Source: Wagnerdoeblera sp046292685 | GTDB lineage: Bacteria > Pseudomonadota > Alphaproteobacteria > Rhodobacterales > Rhodobacteraceae | Direction of reading: 5' to 3' | Length of the DNA: 32,288 nucleotides | Assembly (NCBI RefSeq): GCF_046292685.1 | Contig: NZ_JBKBQM010000038.1 | Location: forward strand, 1 to 32,288 | Shown: positions 16,676-24,330 of the stretch, one piece after another | How positions within the stretch are numbered: the first letter of the stretch is position 1 | Layout of the letters: the number at the start of each line of letters is the position of its first letter | Made by a program: the position numbers and the translations under genes | The notes under the pieces: model-generated | The model's input: the letters and a program-made list of their open reading frames with translations, nothing else | Databases searched by the model: none | Told to the model about the DNA's origin: nothing

Positions 16676-17242
16676 TCATTGCGGAAGCGACACGAAAGGC
16701 AACAGCAGGATCGACAGCACGAACCCCACTGCCAACAGGCTGCCCACCAGCCCCAGCAAGGTCATGCCTTGCGACTTGAAGCCGTGCAGCCCGGCCACAA
16801 GCCCGCTGGCGACCCAGGCCACCGCCACCAGGCTGGCCAGGCTGACCAGGCCGGCAAGCGGCGGCAGGATCAGCAAGGCGAGCAGCTGCACGACCTGCAG
16901 CAGGATCATCAGCGCCTGCAACCACACCATCACCCGCAAGGCGCCGCCGAAGCTGCCGGTGCCGCCGAACATCCGCCCGATGCCCGACATCAACCCGGCC
17001 AGCAGGACCATCGCCACGACCTGCAACCCGGCCATCGCAAAGGGCGACGGAAAGCCGGCGTTCGCAGCGCCGCCGCCGATCAGCAGCGTGCCGTAAAGGC
17101 CCAGCACCGCCAGCACCGATACCAGCGCCACCGCCTGCCATACGGCGGCATCGGGCAGATCCCAGCCCAGAATCCGCGCGGCATTGCGGCGCGGGTCGCG
17201 CAGCGCCTCCTGCACAAGGGCCGTCCAGTCGCTTCGCTGCAT
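16676..17242 (-). CDS. YIP1 family membrane protein
   Basis: This 188-residue protein has about five hydrophobic segments, the clearest at roughly residues 35-57, 66-87, 104-128, 130-153 and 162-184. Between them is the conserved GIGRMFGGTGSFGGALRVMVWLQAL stretch, seen in bacterial YIP1 family members. Its function is unknown. Only 4 bases separate it from the second YIP1 gene upstream, and its stop overlaps an alternative sufS start as ATGA, so the pair is embedded in the suf transcript. Involvement in Fe-S assembly is only suggested by position. Confidence 0.8.
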   Translation of the reverse strand: MQRSDWTALVQEALRDPRRNAARILGWDLPDAAVWQAVALVSVLAVLGLYGTLLIGGGAANAGFPSPFAMAGLQVVAMVLLAGLMSGIGRMFGGTGSFGGALRVMVWLQALMILLQVVQLLALLILPPLAGLVSLASLVAVAWVASGLVAGLHGFKSQGMTLLGLVGSLLAVGFVLSILLLPFVSLPQ

Positions 17243-17246
17243 TCGC

Positions 17247-17738
17247 CTACTCCACCGCGCGGCCGCGGCCTTCGGCCACGATCAACGCATTGATCCACTG
17301 AAACAGGAACCCGGCGGCAACCACCAGACCCATTGCGGTTGCCTGCACCCCGGCCCCCACCATGCCCAGCACCAACCCGTGCAGCAGCATCAGCGGCGAT
17401 ACCGCCACCAGCGCCCAGAACAGCGCCAGCCGCGCACCGCGCCAGGTGCCCTGCCCGCCAAAGACCCGCGCCACACCATGCCCCAGCGCCGCCAGCCCGT
17501 ACCACAGCGGAATGGTTGCCAGCAGCGCCAGCGCCCGCCCCAGCAACAAGGGCGGCAAGGGCGTTTCGGTCAGATGCGCCTGACGTGCGGCCTGCGGCCA
17601 TTGCGCCACGAAGGCCAGCACCAGAAACGTCACCAGCAGCGAAAACGCGAAGGCCTCGGTCTCCCCGCGCGCCAGCACGCCGCGCACCACATCGCGCGGG
17701 CGCCGCCAGCTTGCGACGATGCCTTTTGTCACCGACAT
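17247..17738 (-). CDS. YIP1 family membrane protein
   Basis: This 163-residue protein has hydrophobic segments near residues 29-47, 66-87, 101-125 and 130-153, and the stretch HGVARVFGGQGTWRGARLALFWAL, which parallels GIGRMFGGTGSFGGALRVMVW in the downstream neighbour. The two are therefore divergent paralogues, probably acting together. There is no known function. It is separated from sufD by 64 bases that contain a strong hairpin, so the YIP1 pair and sufS may be expressed at a lower level than sufBCD. Confidence 0.78.
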   Translation of the reverse strand: MSVTKGIVASWRRPRDVVRGVLARGETEAFAFSLLVTFLVLAFVAQWPQAARQAHLTETPLPPLLLGRALALLATIPLWYGLAALGHGVARVFGGQGTWRGARLALFWALVAVSPLMLLHGLVLGMVGAGVQATAMGLVVAAGFLFQWINALIVAEGRGRAVE

Positions 17739-17771
17739 GCGGTCTCCCTTCCGTCGTCAGATAGCGGCGGT

Positions 17772-17795
17772 GCGGCGCCCCCGCAAGGGCGCCGC
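17772..17795 (-). terminator. Hairpin between sufD and the YIP1 pair
   Basis: GCGGCGCCC (17772-17780) and GGGCGCCGC (17787-17795) are perfect 9-base arms with a six-base loop, eight bases past the sufD stop. There is no T tract, so it may be a partial terminator or an RNA-stabilising structure inside the operon. Confidence 0.45.
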
Positions 17796-17802
17796 CCGCG
17801 AC

Positions 17803-19107
17803 CTAGCGCCGCCGGTGCCGGGCCAGCCAGGCCTCCAGCCGGGTGCGGATTTCCTCGGCGATGGTCTCGTCCTCGATCTCGGCGATGGCTTCGGCCAGAA
17901 AGGCCAGCACCAGCAGCGCCTCGGCCTCGGCCCGCGGCACCCCGCGCGAGCGCAGGTAGTAAAGCGCCGTCTCGTCCATCGCGCCCGAGGTGGAGCCGTG
18001 GCTGCACTTCACGTCGTCGGCATAGATTTCCAGCTCGGGCTTGACCAGAAAATTGCTGTCCTCGTCCAGCAGCAGGCTCTGGCTGATCTGGTAGCCGTCG
18101 GTCTTCTGCGCCGCCGGCTGCACGAGGATCTTGCCCTGGAACACGCCGGTCGCGCCGTTCTTGAGCACCTTCTTGAACACCTGGCGGCTTTCGCAACCGG
18201 GCGCGGCATGGGTGACGAATACGGTGTCGTCATGGTGATAATCGCCATCGCCCACCGCAGCCCCCGCGACATGCGCCACGGCACCGGCGCCGTCCAGCCA
18301 GATCACCGCCTCGTTGCGGGTCAGCCGGCCGTTCGCCGTCAGCGTGAAGGACTTGAACTGCGCGCCCGCGTCCAGCCGGGCAAAGGTATGGGTCACCGCC
18401 CGGCGCTGATGATCGCGCCCTTGCGCGCGGATGTGGTGGAACCGCGCGCCTGCGCCAAGGTCCACCTCCATCACCTTGGAAAACCGCGCCGCGGCCGGGC
18501 CGTTTTCCAGCAGCGTCAGCTCTGCGCCCGGTTCCAGCCGGATCACATGGTGCAGCATCGCATCCGACGCGACATCGGAATGCAGATAGACCAGCGACAC
18601 CGGCCGCGCGGCCTTGCCCGTCACCCGGATCAGCACGCCATCCGGCGCCAGCGCCGTGTTCAGCGCGGCATGGGGGCGCGCCACGGGCGCCTGGCCGCGG
18701 GCCTCCAGCGTGCCGAACAGATCGCGCGCCCAGTGGATGTCGGTGTGCCCGGCATCGGCAAGGCGACCGATCTCCACCCCGGCCGGGGCGGGTGCGTCGG
18801 ACTGGGCCGGGTCGAACACGCCATCGACAAACACCAGCCGCATCCGCTCGATCCCGGAAAACGGCAGCGTTTCGGTATTGTCGAACAGCGCCGCCGGAAT
18901 CGCGTCGGGCCGGTTCAGGCTGGCCGGGTCGGTATAGCGCCAGTATTCGTCGCGCTTCGTGGGCAGCCCCATGACCGCCAGCCGGTCGAAGGCCGCGGCC
19001 CGTGCCGCCGCCAGCCAGCCGCTGCCCGCAGGCCGCGCAATGCCGGCCAGCCGGCTGGCCAGTGCCTCGGCCCGGGCCTGGGCCAGAGCATTCGCCTGCG
19101 CCGCCAT
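17803..19107 (-). CDS. sufD: Fe-S cluster assembly protein SufD
   Basis: This 434-residue protein is the SufD subunit of the SufBC2D scaffold on which Fe-S clusters are built. The C-terminal SUFBD core is clear: KVLKNGATGVFQGKILVQPA, then QISQSLLLDEDSNFLVKPELEI, then DDVKCSHGSTSGAMDETALYYLRSRG, with His and Cys of KCSHG in their usual place. The N-terminal helical part carries LPTKRDEYWRYTD. The ATG at 19107 overlaps the sufC stop as TGATG; a GTG at 19110 would add one residue. Translation is probably coupled to sufC. Length is normal. Confidence 0.95.
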   Translation of the reverse strand: MAAQANALAQARAEALASRLAGIARPAGSGWLAAARAAAFDRLAVMGLPTKRDEYWRYTDPASLNRPDAIPAALFDNTETLPFSGIERMRLVFVDGVFDPAQSDAPAPAGVEIGRLADAGHTDIHWARDLFGTLEARGQAPVARPHAALNTALAPDGVLIRVTGKAARPVSLVYLHSDVASDAMLHHVIRLEPGAELTLLENGPAAARFSKVMEVDLGAGARFHHIRAQGRDHQRRAVTHTFARLDAGAQFKSFTLTANGRLTRNEAVIWLDGAGAVAHVAGAAVGDGDYHHDDTVFVTHAAPGCESRQVFKKVLKNGATGVFQGKILVQPAAQKTDGYQISQSLLLDEDSNFLVKPELEIYADDVKCSHGSTSGAMDETALYYLRSRGVPRAEAEALLVLAFLAEAIAEIEDETIAEEIRTRLEAWLARHRRR

Positions 19108-19862
19108 CACTTCACCTCCGCCAGCAGGTCGGCATAGCCGTTGTGCTCGACTTCAAGCGCCAGCTCGGGGCCGCCCGAGCGGATGATCCGCCCGCCGGCC
19201 ATGATATGCACCACATCGGGGCGGATATGGTCCAGCAGGCGCTGGTAATGGGTGATGACCAGGAACGACCGCCCGGCATCGCGCAAGGCGTTCACGCCAT
19301 CGGCCACCAGTTTCATCGCATCGACATCAAGACCGCTGTCGGTTTCGTCCAGAATGCACATGCGCGGTTCCAGCATGGCCATCTGCAGAATCTCGTTGCG
19401 CTTCTTTTCGCCGCCGGAAAAGCCGACGTTCACCGGGCGCTTGAGCATTTCGGCGTCGATCTTCAGCGCCTTCGCCTTTTCGCGCACCACCTTCAGGAAG
19501 TCGCCCGCGCTCAGTTCCGGCTCGCCGCGCGCCTTGCGCTGCGCGTTCACCGCGGTGCGCAGGAAGGTCATGTTGCCGACTCCGGGGATTTCCACCGGAT
19601 ACTGGAACGCCAGGAACAACCCCGCCGCGGCGCGTTCCTCGGGCTCCATCTCCAGCAGTTCCTGGCCGTCCAGCTTGGCGCTGCCTTCGGTCACCTCATA
19701 GCCGTCGCGGCCCGACAGCACATAGGACAGCGTCGATTTGCCCGAGCCGTTCGGGCCCATGATGGCATGCACCTCGCCAGCGCCGATCGTCAGATCCACG
19801 CCTTTCAGGATCGGCTTGTCCTCGTTTTCCAGTTTGACGTGCAGGTTGCGGATTTCCAGCAT
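19107..19862 (-). CDS. sufC: Fe-S cluster assembly ATPase SufC
   Basis: This 251-residue ABC-type ATPase powers the SufBCD scaffold. Walker A is GPNGSGKST at residues 36-44, the ABC signature FSGGEKKRNEI is near 149-159, and Walker B is CILDETDSGLD near 171-181, with the family-specific Glu-Thr-Asp-Ser-Gly-Leu. AAGGA lies upstream of the ATG at 19862. It is soluble and works in the cytoplasm with SufB and SufD. The 83 bases before it contain a modest CCCGCC/GGCGGG hairpin (19897-19912). Confidence 0.97.
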   Translation of the reverse strand: MLEIRNLHVKLENEDKPILKGVDLTIGAGEVHAIMGPNGSGKSTLSYVLSGRDGYEVTEGSAKLDGQELLEMEPEERAAAGLFLAFQYPVEIPGVGNMTFLRTAVNAQRKARGEPELSAGDFLKVVREKAKALKIDAEMLKRPVNVGFSGGEKKRNEILQMAMLEPRMCILDETDSGLDVDAMKLVADGVNALRDAGRSFLVITHYQRLLDHIRPDVVHIMAGGRIIRSGGPELALEVEHNGYADLLAEVK

Positions 19863-19945
19863 CGGGCGGTCCTTTCAGCAATGACGAAACGGGGCGCCCG
19901 CCGGCTGGCGGGGCCCCTGCAAGGGTGGAATGTCGGGTCGTGCGC

Positions 19946-20467
19946 TCAGACGCCCAGGGCGCCCAGCGAAACGGTCATCGGTTGCGTGGCGGTCAGCACG
20001 GTTTCGGTCCAGGCCGGGGGAAACACGGCGGCAAAGACCTGCGGCCACTGGTGCACGGCATTGTGCAGCCCGCCCGCCACGATCGCCGCCCCGGTCAGTT
20101 GCAGCGCCAGCGCCCCCGAGCCACGCAGCCGCAGCACGCCGCGCAGCAGCACGATGACCAGCAGCGCGATGCTCAGGTCGAACAGGATGCCCGCCATGCC
20201 CTGCCCCAGCCCGAAGGACCAGCTGCGCCCCAGATGCGCCACCAGCATCGCCGCGGCCCCGGAAAACAGCGCCGCCGGCACCGACCAGGGCGAAAGCCCG
20301 TCGACCGCCGCGGCCACCAGCCGGCCCGCCATGCCCTGGCGCCACTGGGTTGCCACCGCCGCCGGCACTGCGCCATCCATCCCGATGTGCACCGCCCCGT
20401 TGGTATTGCCCGCCTGCGCCGCAATCCGCGCCAGCCGTTCGGCGAAAATGGCCTGATGATCCCGCAT
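19946..20467 (-). CDS. Conserved small membrane protein in the suf cluster
   Basis: This 173-residue protein starts at ATG 20467 behind AGGAGA. The N-terminal 60 residues are soluble (MRDHQAIFAERLARIAAQAG). Three hydrophobic segments follow, at about 67-85, 95-115 and 120-140, and then a short amphipathic end. I recognise no named family, although a protein of this kind at this place is familiar from rhodobacterial suf clusters. It lies between the methyltransferase-like gene and sufC, all on one strand. Function unknown; a membrane-linked role beside SufBCD is only a guess from position. Confidence 0.75.
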   Translation of the reverse strand: MRDHQAIFAERLARIAAQAGNTNGAVHIGMDGAVPAAVATQWRQGMAGRLVAAAVDGLSPWSVPAALFSGAAAMLVAHLGRSWSFGLGQGMAGILFDLSIALLVIVLLRGVLRLRGSGALALQLTGAAIVAGGLHNAVHQWPQVFAAVFPPAWTETVLTATQPMTVSLGALGV

Positions 20468-20593
20468 GGTCCGCGTCTCCTGTCTGCCGCCTTGGTAAAC
20501 AGGATGCTGCGCGACTGTGGCCGCCTTGCGGCAGGACCGGCACGTTTTTTCGCCGGCGCGGCGGCAGTTCAAGGGTCATGCCTGCCTCCCGTT

Positions 20594-21205
20594 TCACAGC
20601 GGTTTCAGGAACAGCCCGACCAGCCAGCCCAGCCGGTCGGCGGGCAGGGTCATGGGCTCAAGCTCGAACCGCGCCATGCGTCCGGCCATTGCCGAGGGCC
20701 GAACCAGGGTTTCGACCGCGTGATAGGGCTTGCGGCGCAGGTAATCGTCGAACAGCACGGTCACGGGGCGCAGGATGCGCAAGGCCACGGTCATCAGACA
20801 GGCCGCGCGAAAGCGGCCATCGACCAGCACCACATCGGGGTGGGCGAAATCGGGCCGGTCCCAGACCGAATTGGCGTAGCCCGGCCACTTGCGGAACTGC
20901 GTTTCGTCCGCCGGGCGGCCCCAGGCCACCGTGGGGCCGATGTCGGCATGGTGCAGCACCACCGGCGAGGCCGGCGGATTGGCCGCGAACCAGCCCTGCA
21001 TCTTCGCCACCCAGGCGGCATCGGATTCCACGCTGAACACCCGCTTGCCGGCCATGCTGCCCGCCAGCACCGTGGACCCGCCCGACCCGTATTCCAGGAT
21101 CGTGCCGGCACGGGCGTATTCCGCCTGCACCAGCGCCGCTTCGGCCGCGGGCAAGGTCAGCACCGGCGATTCGGGCCGGGCGGCATCGTCGGTATCGTCA
21201 GCCAA
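20594..21205 (-). CDS. Methyltransferase-like protein in the suf cluster
   Basis: This protein of up to 203 residues has a Rossmann-type motif I, TILEYGSGGSTVLAG (about residues 35-49), followed by VFSVESDAAWVAKM at the motif II position and DVVLVDGRFRAACL at the motif IV position. That order fits a class I SAM-dependent methyltransferase-like fold, although the substrate is unknown. The start is uncertain: TTG 21205 overlaps the YbjQ gene by 8 bases, and an in-frame GTG about 14 codons in (SPVLTLPAAE) is another option. It is part of the suf transcript. A role in modifying a suf partner or a metabolite is unproven. Confidence 0.72.
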   Translation of the reverse strand: MADDTDDAARPESPVLTLPAAEAALVQAEYARAGTILEYGSGGSTVLAGSMAGKRVFSVESDAAWVAKMQGWFAANPPASPVVLHHADIGPTVAWGRPADETQFRKWPGYANSVWDRPDFAHPDVVLVDGRFRAACLMTVALRILRPVTVLFDDYLRRKPYHAVETLVRPSAMAGRMARFELEPMTLPADRLGWLVGLFLKPL

Positions 21206-21509
21206 GGCACACCGCCGTGCCGCTGGCCGAAACCATCAGCATGTTGCCCACGACCTCGTAATCCAGGTCCACGCCCACCACCGCATCGGCGCCCACCCTG
21301 TCCGCGCGTTCCTGCATTTCGCGCAGCGCGGTTTCGCGGGCGCGGCCCAGCTCCTCCTCGTAGGCGCCCGAGCGCCCGCCTAAGATGTCCGTTACCGAGG
21401 CGAACAGGTCGCGCACGATGTTCGCGCCCAGAATCGCCTCGCCCACCACGATGCCGCGGTAATCGACGATCCGGCGCCCCTCGATGCTGTGAGTGGTGGT
21501 GACGATCAT
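21198..21509 (-). CDS. YbjQ family protein
   Basis: This 103-residue protein matches the YbjQ (DUF74, putative heavy-metal-binding) family from end to end: IVTTTHSIEGRRIVDYRGIV, then GEAILGANIVRDLFASVTDI, GGRSGAYEEELGRARETALR, GADAVVGVDLDYEVVG and MLMVSASGTAV. Family members form pentameric rings; their function is not settled. The ATG at 21509 lies 10 bases after the sufB stop, so it is cotranscribed with sufB. An upstream in-frame extension would run over sufB and is rejected. Confidence 0.9.
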   Translation of the reverse strand: MIVTTTHSIEGRRIVDYRGIVVGEAILGANIVRDLFASVTDILGGRSGAYEEELGRARETALREMQERADRVGADAVVGVDLDYEVVGNMLMVSASGTAVCLG

Positions 21510-21519
21510 CGCCGCGCCC

Positions 21520-23049
21520 TCAGCCGACGCTGCCTTCCAGCGAAATCGCCACCAGGCTTTGCGCCTCCATGGCGAATTCCATCGGCAGGGCCTGCAGCAC
21601 CTCGCGGCAGAAGCCGTTGACGACCAGGGCCACCGCTTCTTCCTCGTCCATCCCGCGCGACCGGCAATAGAACAGCTGGTCGTCATCGACCTTGGAGGTG
21701 GTCGCCTCGTGTTCGACGCGGGAGGAATTGTTGCGCACCTCGATGTAGGGCACGGTATGCGCGCCGCAGCGGTTGCCGATCAGCAGGCTGTCGCACTGGG
21801 TATAGTTGCGGCTTTCCACCGCCTTGGGGTGCATGCTGACCAGCCCGCGATAGGTGTTCTGCGCCCGGCCTGCGCTGATGCCCTTGGACACGATGCGCGA
21901 CTTGGTCCGCTTGCCCAGGTGCACCATCTTGGTGCCGGTGTCGGCCTGCTGGGCATTGTTGGCGATGGCGATGGAATAGAACTCGCCCTGGCTGTCATCG
22001 CCGCGCAGGATGCAGGACGGGTATTTCCAGGTGATCGCCGACCCGGTTTCCACCTGCGTCCACATCACCTTGGACCGATCCCCGCGGCAGTCGGCGCGCT
22101 TGGTGACGAAGTTGTAGATGCCGCCCTTGCCGTTCTCGTCGCCGGGATACCAGTTCTGCACCGTGGAATACTTCACCTCGGCATCGTCGAGGATCACGAT
22201 CTCCACCACCGCGGCGTGCAACTGGTGGGTGTCGCGCTTGGGCGCGGTGCAGCCTTCCAGATAGGATACATAGCTGCCCTTGTCGGCGATGATCAGCGTG
22301 CGCTCGAACTGGCCCGTATTCTCGGCGTTGATGCGGAAGTAGGTGCTCAGCTCCATCGGGCAGCGCACCCCGGGCGGGATGTAGACAAAACTGCCATCGG
22401 AAAACACCGCGCTGTTCAGCGTGGCAAAGAAGTTGTCCGACTGCGGCACAACCGAGCCCAGATACTTGCGCACCAGGTCCGGGTGTTCCCGCACCGCTTC
22501 CGAGATGGAACAGAAGATCACGCCGGCCTTCCCGAGTTCCTCCTTGAAGGTGGTGCCGACGCTGACGCTGTCGAACACCGCGTCCACCGCAACCTTGCGC
22601 GGCGCAGCGTCCTCGGCGCCTTCGACGCCGGCCAGAATCGCCTGCTCCTTCAGCGGGATGCCCAGCTTCTTGTAGGTGGCCAGCAGCTTGGGGTCGACCT
22701 CGTCCAGGCTCTTGGGCTTCTGGGCCATGCTTTTCGGGCGAGCGTAGTAATACTGGTCCTGATAGTCGATCTCGGGGTAGTTCAGCATCGCCCAGCGTGG
22801 TTCTTCCATGCGCACCCAGCGGCGATAGGCGGCCAGGCGCCATTCCAGCATCCATTCCGGTTCGCCGTTCTTTTCCGAAATCAGCCGAACGATGTCTTCG
22901 GACAGGCCCTTGGGGGCAAAGTCCGTCTCGATCTCGGTTTCCCAGCCGTATTTGTACTTGCCGGCCATGGCCTGCACGGTCTCGATCGTCTCGCGGTCCA
23001 CGCCGTCGCGCACCTCGGTCACCGCGCTGTCCTGGTCGAGCATCGTCAT
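21520..23049 (-). CDS. sufB: Fe-S cluster assembly scaffold SufB
   Basis: This 509-residue protein is the scaffold subunit that assembles Fe-S clusters with SufC and SufD. Family marks include WMLEWRLAAYRRW, YYARPKSMAQKPKSLDEVDP, PQSDNFFATLNSAVFSDGSF, YIPPGVRCPMELSTYFRINA and, near the C-terminus, NYTQCDSLLIGNRCGAHTVP. Cys419 in that last stretch corresponds to the catalytic Cys405 of the E. coli protein, and VEHEATTSKVDDDQLFYCRS carries the conserved Glu. ATG 23049 and ATG 23043 are both possible; GAGGG is better spaced for the second. It follows the cysteine desulfurase after 128 bases and precedes YbjQ by 10. Confidence 0.97.
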   Translation of the reverse strand: MTMLDQDSAVTEVRDGVDRETIETVQAMAGKYKYGWETEIETDFAPKGLSEDIVRLISEKNGEPEWMLEWRLAAYRRWVRMEEPRWAMLNYPEIDYQDQYYYARPKSMAQKPKSLDEVDPKLLATYKKLGIPLKEQAILAGVEGAEDAAPRKVAVDAVFDSVSVGTTFKEELGKAGVIFCSISEAVREHPDLVRKYLGSVVPQSDNFFATLNSAVFSDGSFVYIPPGVRCPMELSTYFRINAENTGQFERTLIIADKGSYVSYLEGCTAPKRDTHQLHAAVVEIVILDDAEVKYSTVQNWYPGDENGKGGIYNFVTKRADCRGDRSKVMWTQVETGSAITWKYPSCILRGDDSQGEFYSIAIANNAQQADTGTKMVHLGKRTKSRIVSKGISAGRAQNTYRGLVSMHPKAVESRNYTQCDSLLIGNRCGAHTVPYIEVRNNSSRVEHEATTSKVDDDQLFYCRSRGMDEEEAVALVVNGFCREVLQALPMEFAMEAQSLVAISLEGSVG

Positions 23050-23177
23050 TCCCTCGTTCCCTTGTCCTGGGGCCCCGCGCGCCCCGCATCCTGCCCGGGG
23101 CCCGGCGCCCCGGTTGTCACATCCAGCCCCGGCCTTGCAGCCTGGCCTTCTTGTCCTGCCCGGGCCATGCCGCCCGG

Positions 23178-24227
23178 CTACCGCATGCGCGCCTGCGCCC
23201 GCGCCCGGGCCGCGGCCCAGCTTTCGGCAAAGCGCATCACCTCGTCCTCGGCCGTTTCCGGCCCCAGCGACACCCGCATCGCGCAGGCGGCCGCCGTTTC
23301 ATCCAACCCCATCGCGCGCAGCACGCGGCTGGCGCGCACCTTGCCACTGGAACAGGCCGACCCCGCCGAAACGGCGAACCCGGCCAGGTCCATCTGCATC
23401 ACCTGGGTCTCGCCCTTCCAGCCCGGCGTGACGAGGCACAAGGTGTTGGGCAACCGCTCTGCCCCATGCCCGACTGAAATAGTCCCCGAATCCGGCGCTG
23501 ACAATGATGACTCTAGAATATTTCTAAGTCGGGCGACAGGTTCCCACACCCCGTCGGCCAGATCGCGCGCCGCGGCCTCGGCCGCCGCACCGAAACCCGC
23601 GATGCCCACAAGGTTCTCGGTGCCGGCGCGCCGGCCCATTTCCTGCCCGCCGCCGCGAAGTTGCGCCGCAACGTCCAGCCCGCGCCGGATCACCAGCGCG
23701 CCGATGCCCTTGGGGCCACCCAGCTTGTGCGCGCTGACGATGCCCATGTCGATGCCCGACCAGTCGAAGGCGAAAGGCAGCTTGCCGACCCCCTGCGTCA
23801 GGTCGCCGACCGCCAGCTCCGGCGGCAGCACCTGCACGACGCCGGTTTCGGAATTGGCCAGTTGCAGCGCGCAGCGCGCCGGATCGTCCACCAGCACACG
23901 CCCGGCCGCATCGACAGCCAGCACCTCGGCACACCAGGCCGACACCGCCTCGTGCTCGATCGCAGCACATCGCAGGCCCCGGCCCGCACAGGCCAGCGCC
24001 GCCGCCTCGGTCGCCCCCGAGGTGAACACGATATCCGCGCCTTGCGCCCCCAGCGCCGCGGCCACCTGCGCCCGCGCCCGTTCCACCAGCGCCCGCGCCG
24101 CCCGCCCCTCGGCATGCACCGAAGACGGATTGCCCACCACATCCAGCGCGGCCATCATCGCCGCCCGCGCCTCGGGGCGCAGCGGCGCGGTGGCGTTCCA
24201 ATCCAGATAGACGCGCGACCGGCTCAC
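23178..24227 (-). CDS. Class I cysteine desulfurase (IscS/NifS-like)
   Basis: This 349-residue PLP enzyme removes sulfur from cysteine. The lysine is Lys168 in SAHKLGGPKG, and the sulfur-carrying cysteine is Cys292 in SAGSACSSGK; VYLDWNATAPLRPEA (7-20) and GNPSSVHAEGRAAR are family marks. The start is GTG 24227, after a GGGGG stretch. It is a second desulfurase besides SufS in the same cluster, shorter than canonical IscS (about 400), as is usual for this NifS-like branch. Residues about 235-252 (RNILESSLSAPDSGTIS) are encoded by AT-rich, rare codons such as AGA, AAT, ATT, CTA and TCA, unlike the rest of the gene, and contain an Irr-box-like dyad. Confidence 0.92.
   Translation of the reverse strand: MSRSRVYLDWNATAPLRPEARAAMMAALDVVGNPSSVHAEGRAARALVERARAQVAAALGAQGADIVFTSGATEAAALACAGRGLRCAAIEHEAVSAWCAEVLAVDAAGRVLVDDPARCALQLANSETGVVQVLPPELAVGDLTQGVGKLPFAFDWSGIDMGIVSAHKLGGPKGIGALVIRRGLDVAAQLRGGGQEMGRRAGTENLVGIAGFGAAAEAAARDLADGVWEPVARLRNILESSLSAPDSGTISVGHGAERLPNTLCLVTPGWKGETQVMQMDLAGFAVSAGSACSSGKVRASRVLRAMGLDETAAACAMRVSLGPETAEDEVMRFAESWAAARARAQARMR
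23512..23528. promoter_or_regulatory. Irr-box-like dyad inside the cysteine desulfurase gene
   Basis: The plus strand reads TCTAGAATATTTCTAAG, with perfect TAGAA/TTCTA arms around TAT. It agrees at 14 of 17 positions with the dyad upstream of iscR (24897-24913) and fits the iron-control element remembered for Irr in alphaproteobacteria (TTTAGAA-N3-TTCTAAA). It lies inside coding sequence made of rare codons. Binding is not shown. Confidence 0.4.
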
Positions 24228-24248
24228 CCCTGCCCCCTTTTTCCGTCT

Positions 24249-24269
24249 TTCACCTTGCCCCAAATATCC
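24249..24269 (+). repeat. Intergenic repeat copy 1
   Basis: TTCACCTTG, then CCCC, then AAATATCC. The same pattern with a 3- or 4-base spacer recurs at 28011-28030 and 31395-31415, always on the plus strand and always between genes. Here it lies between iscR and the cysteine desulfurase, 21 bases before the latter's start. Confidence 0.7.
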
Positions 24270-24277
24270 CGGGGGGA

Positions 24278-24319
24278 GTCCGGCGCCGCCTGCGGGGCCG
24301 GACGGGGGGCTGGCCCCCC
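24278..24319 (-). terminator. Double hairpin between iscR and the desulfurase
   Basis: Two stems lie side by side: GTCCGGC/GCCGGAC (24278-24303) and GGGGGG/CCCCCC (24304-24319). They follow the iscR stop by 11 bases on the minus strand. They could end or weaken transcription from iscR into the suf genes; no T tract is present. Confidence 0.5.
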
Positions 24320-24330
24320 GCCTTGCGGCC

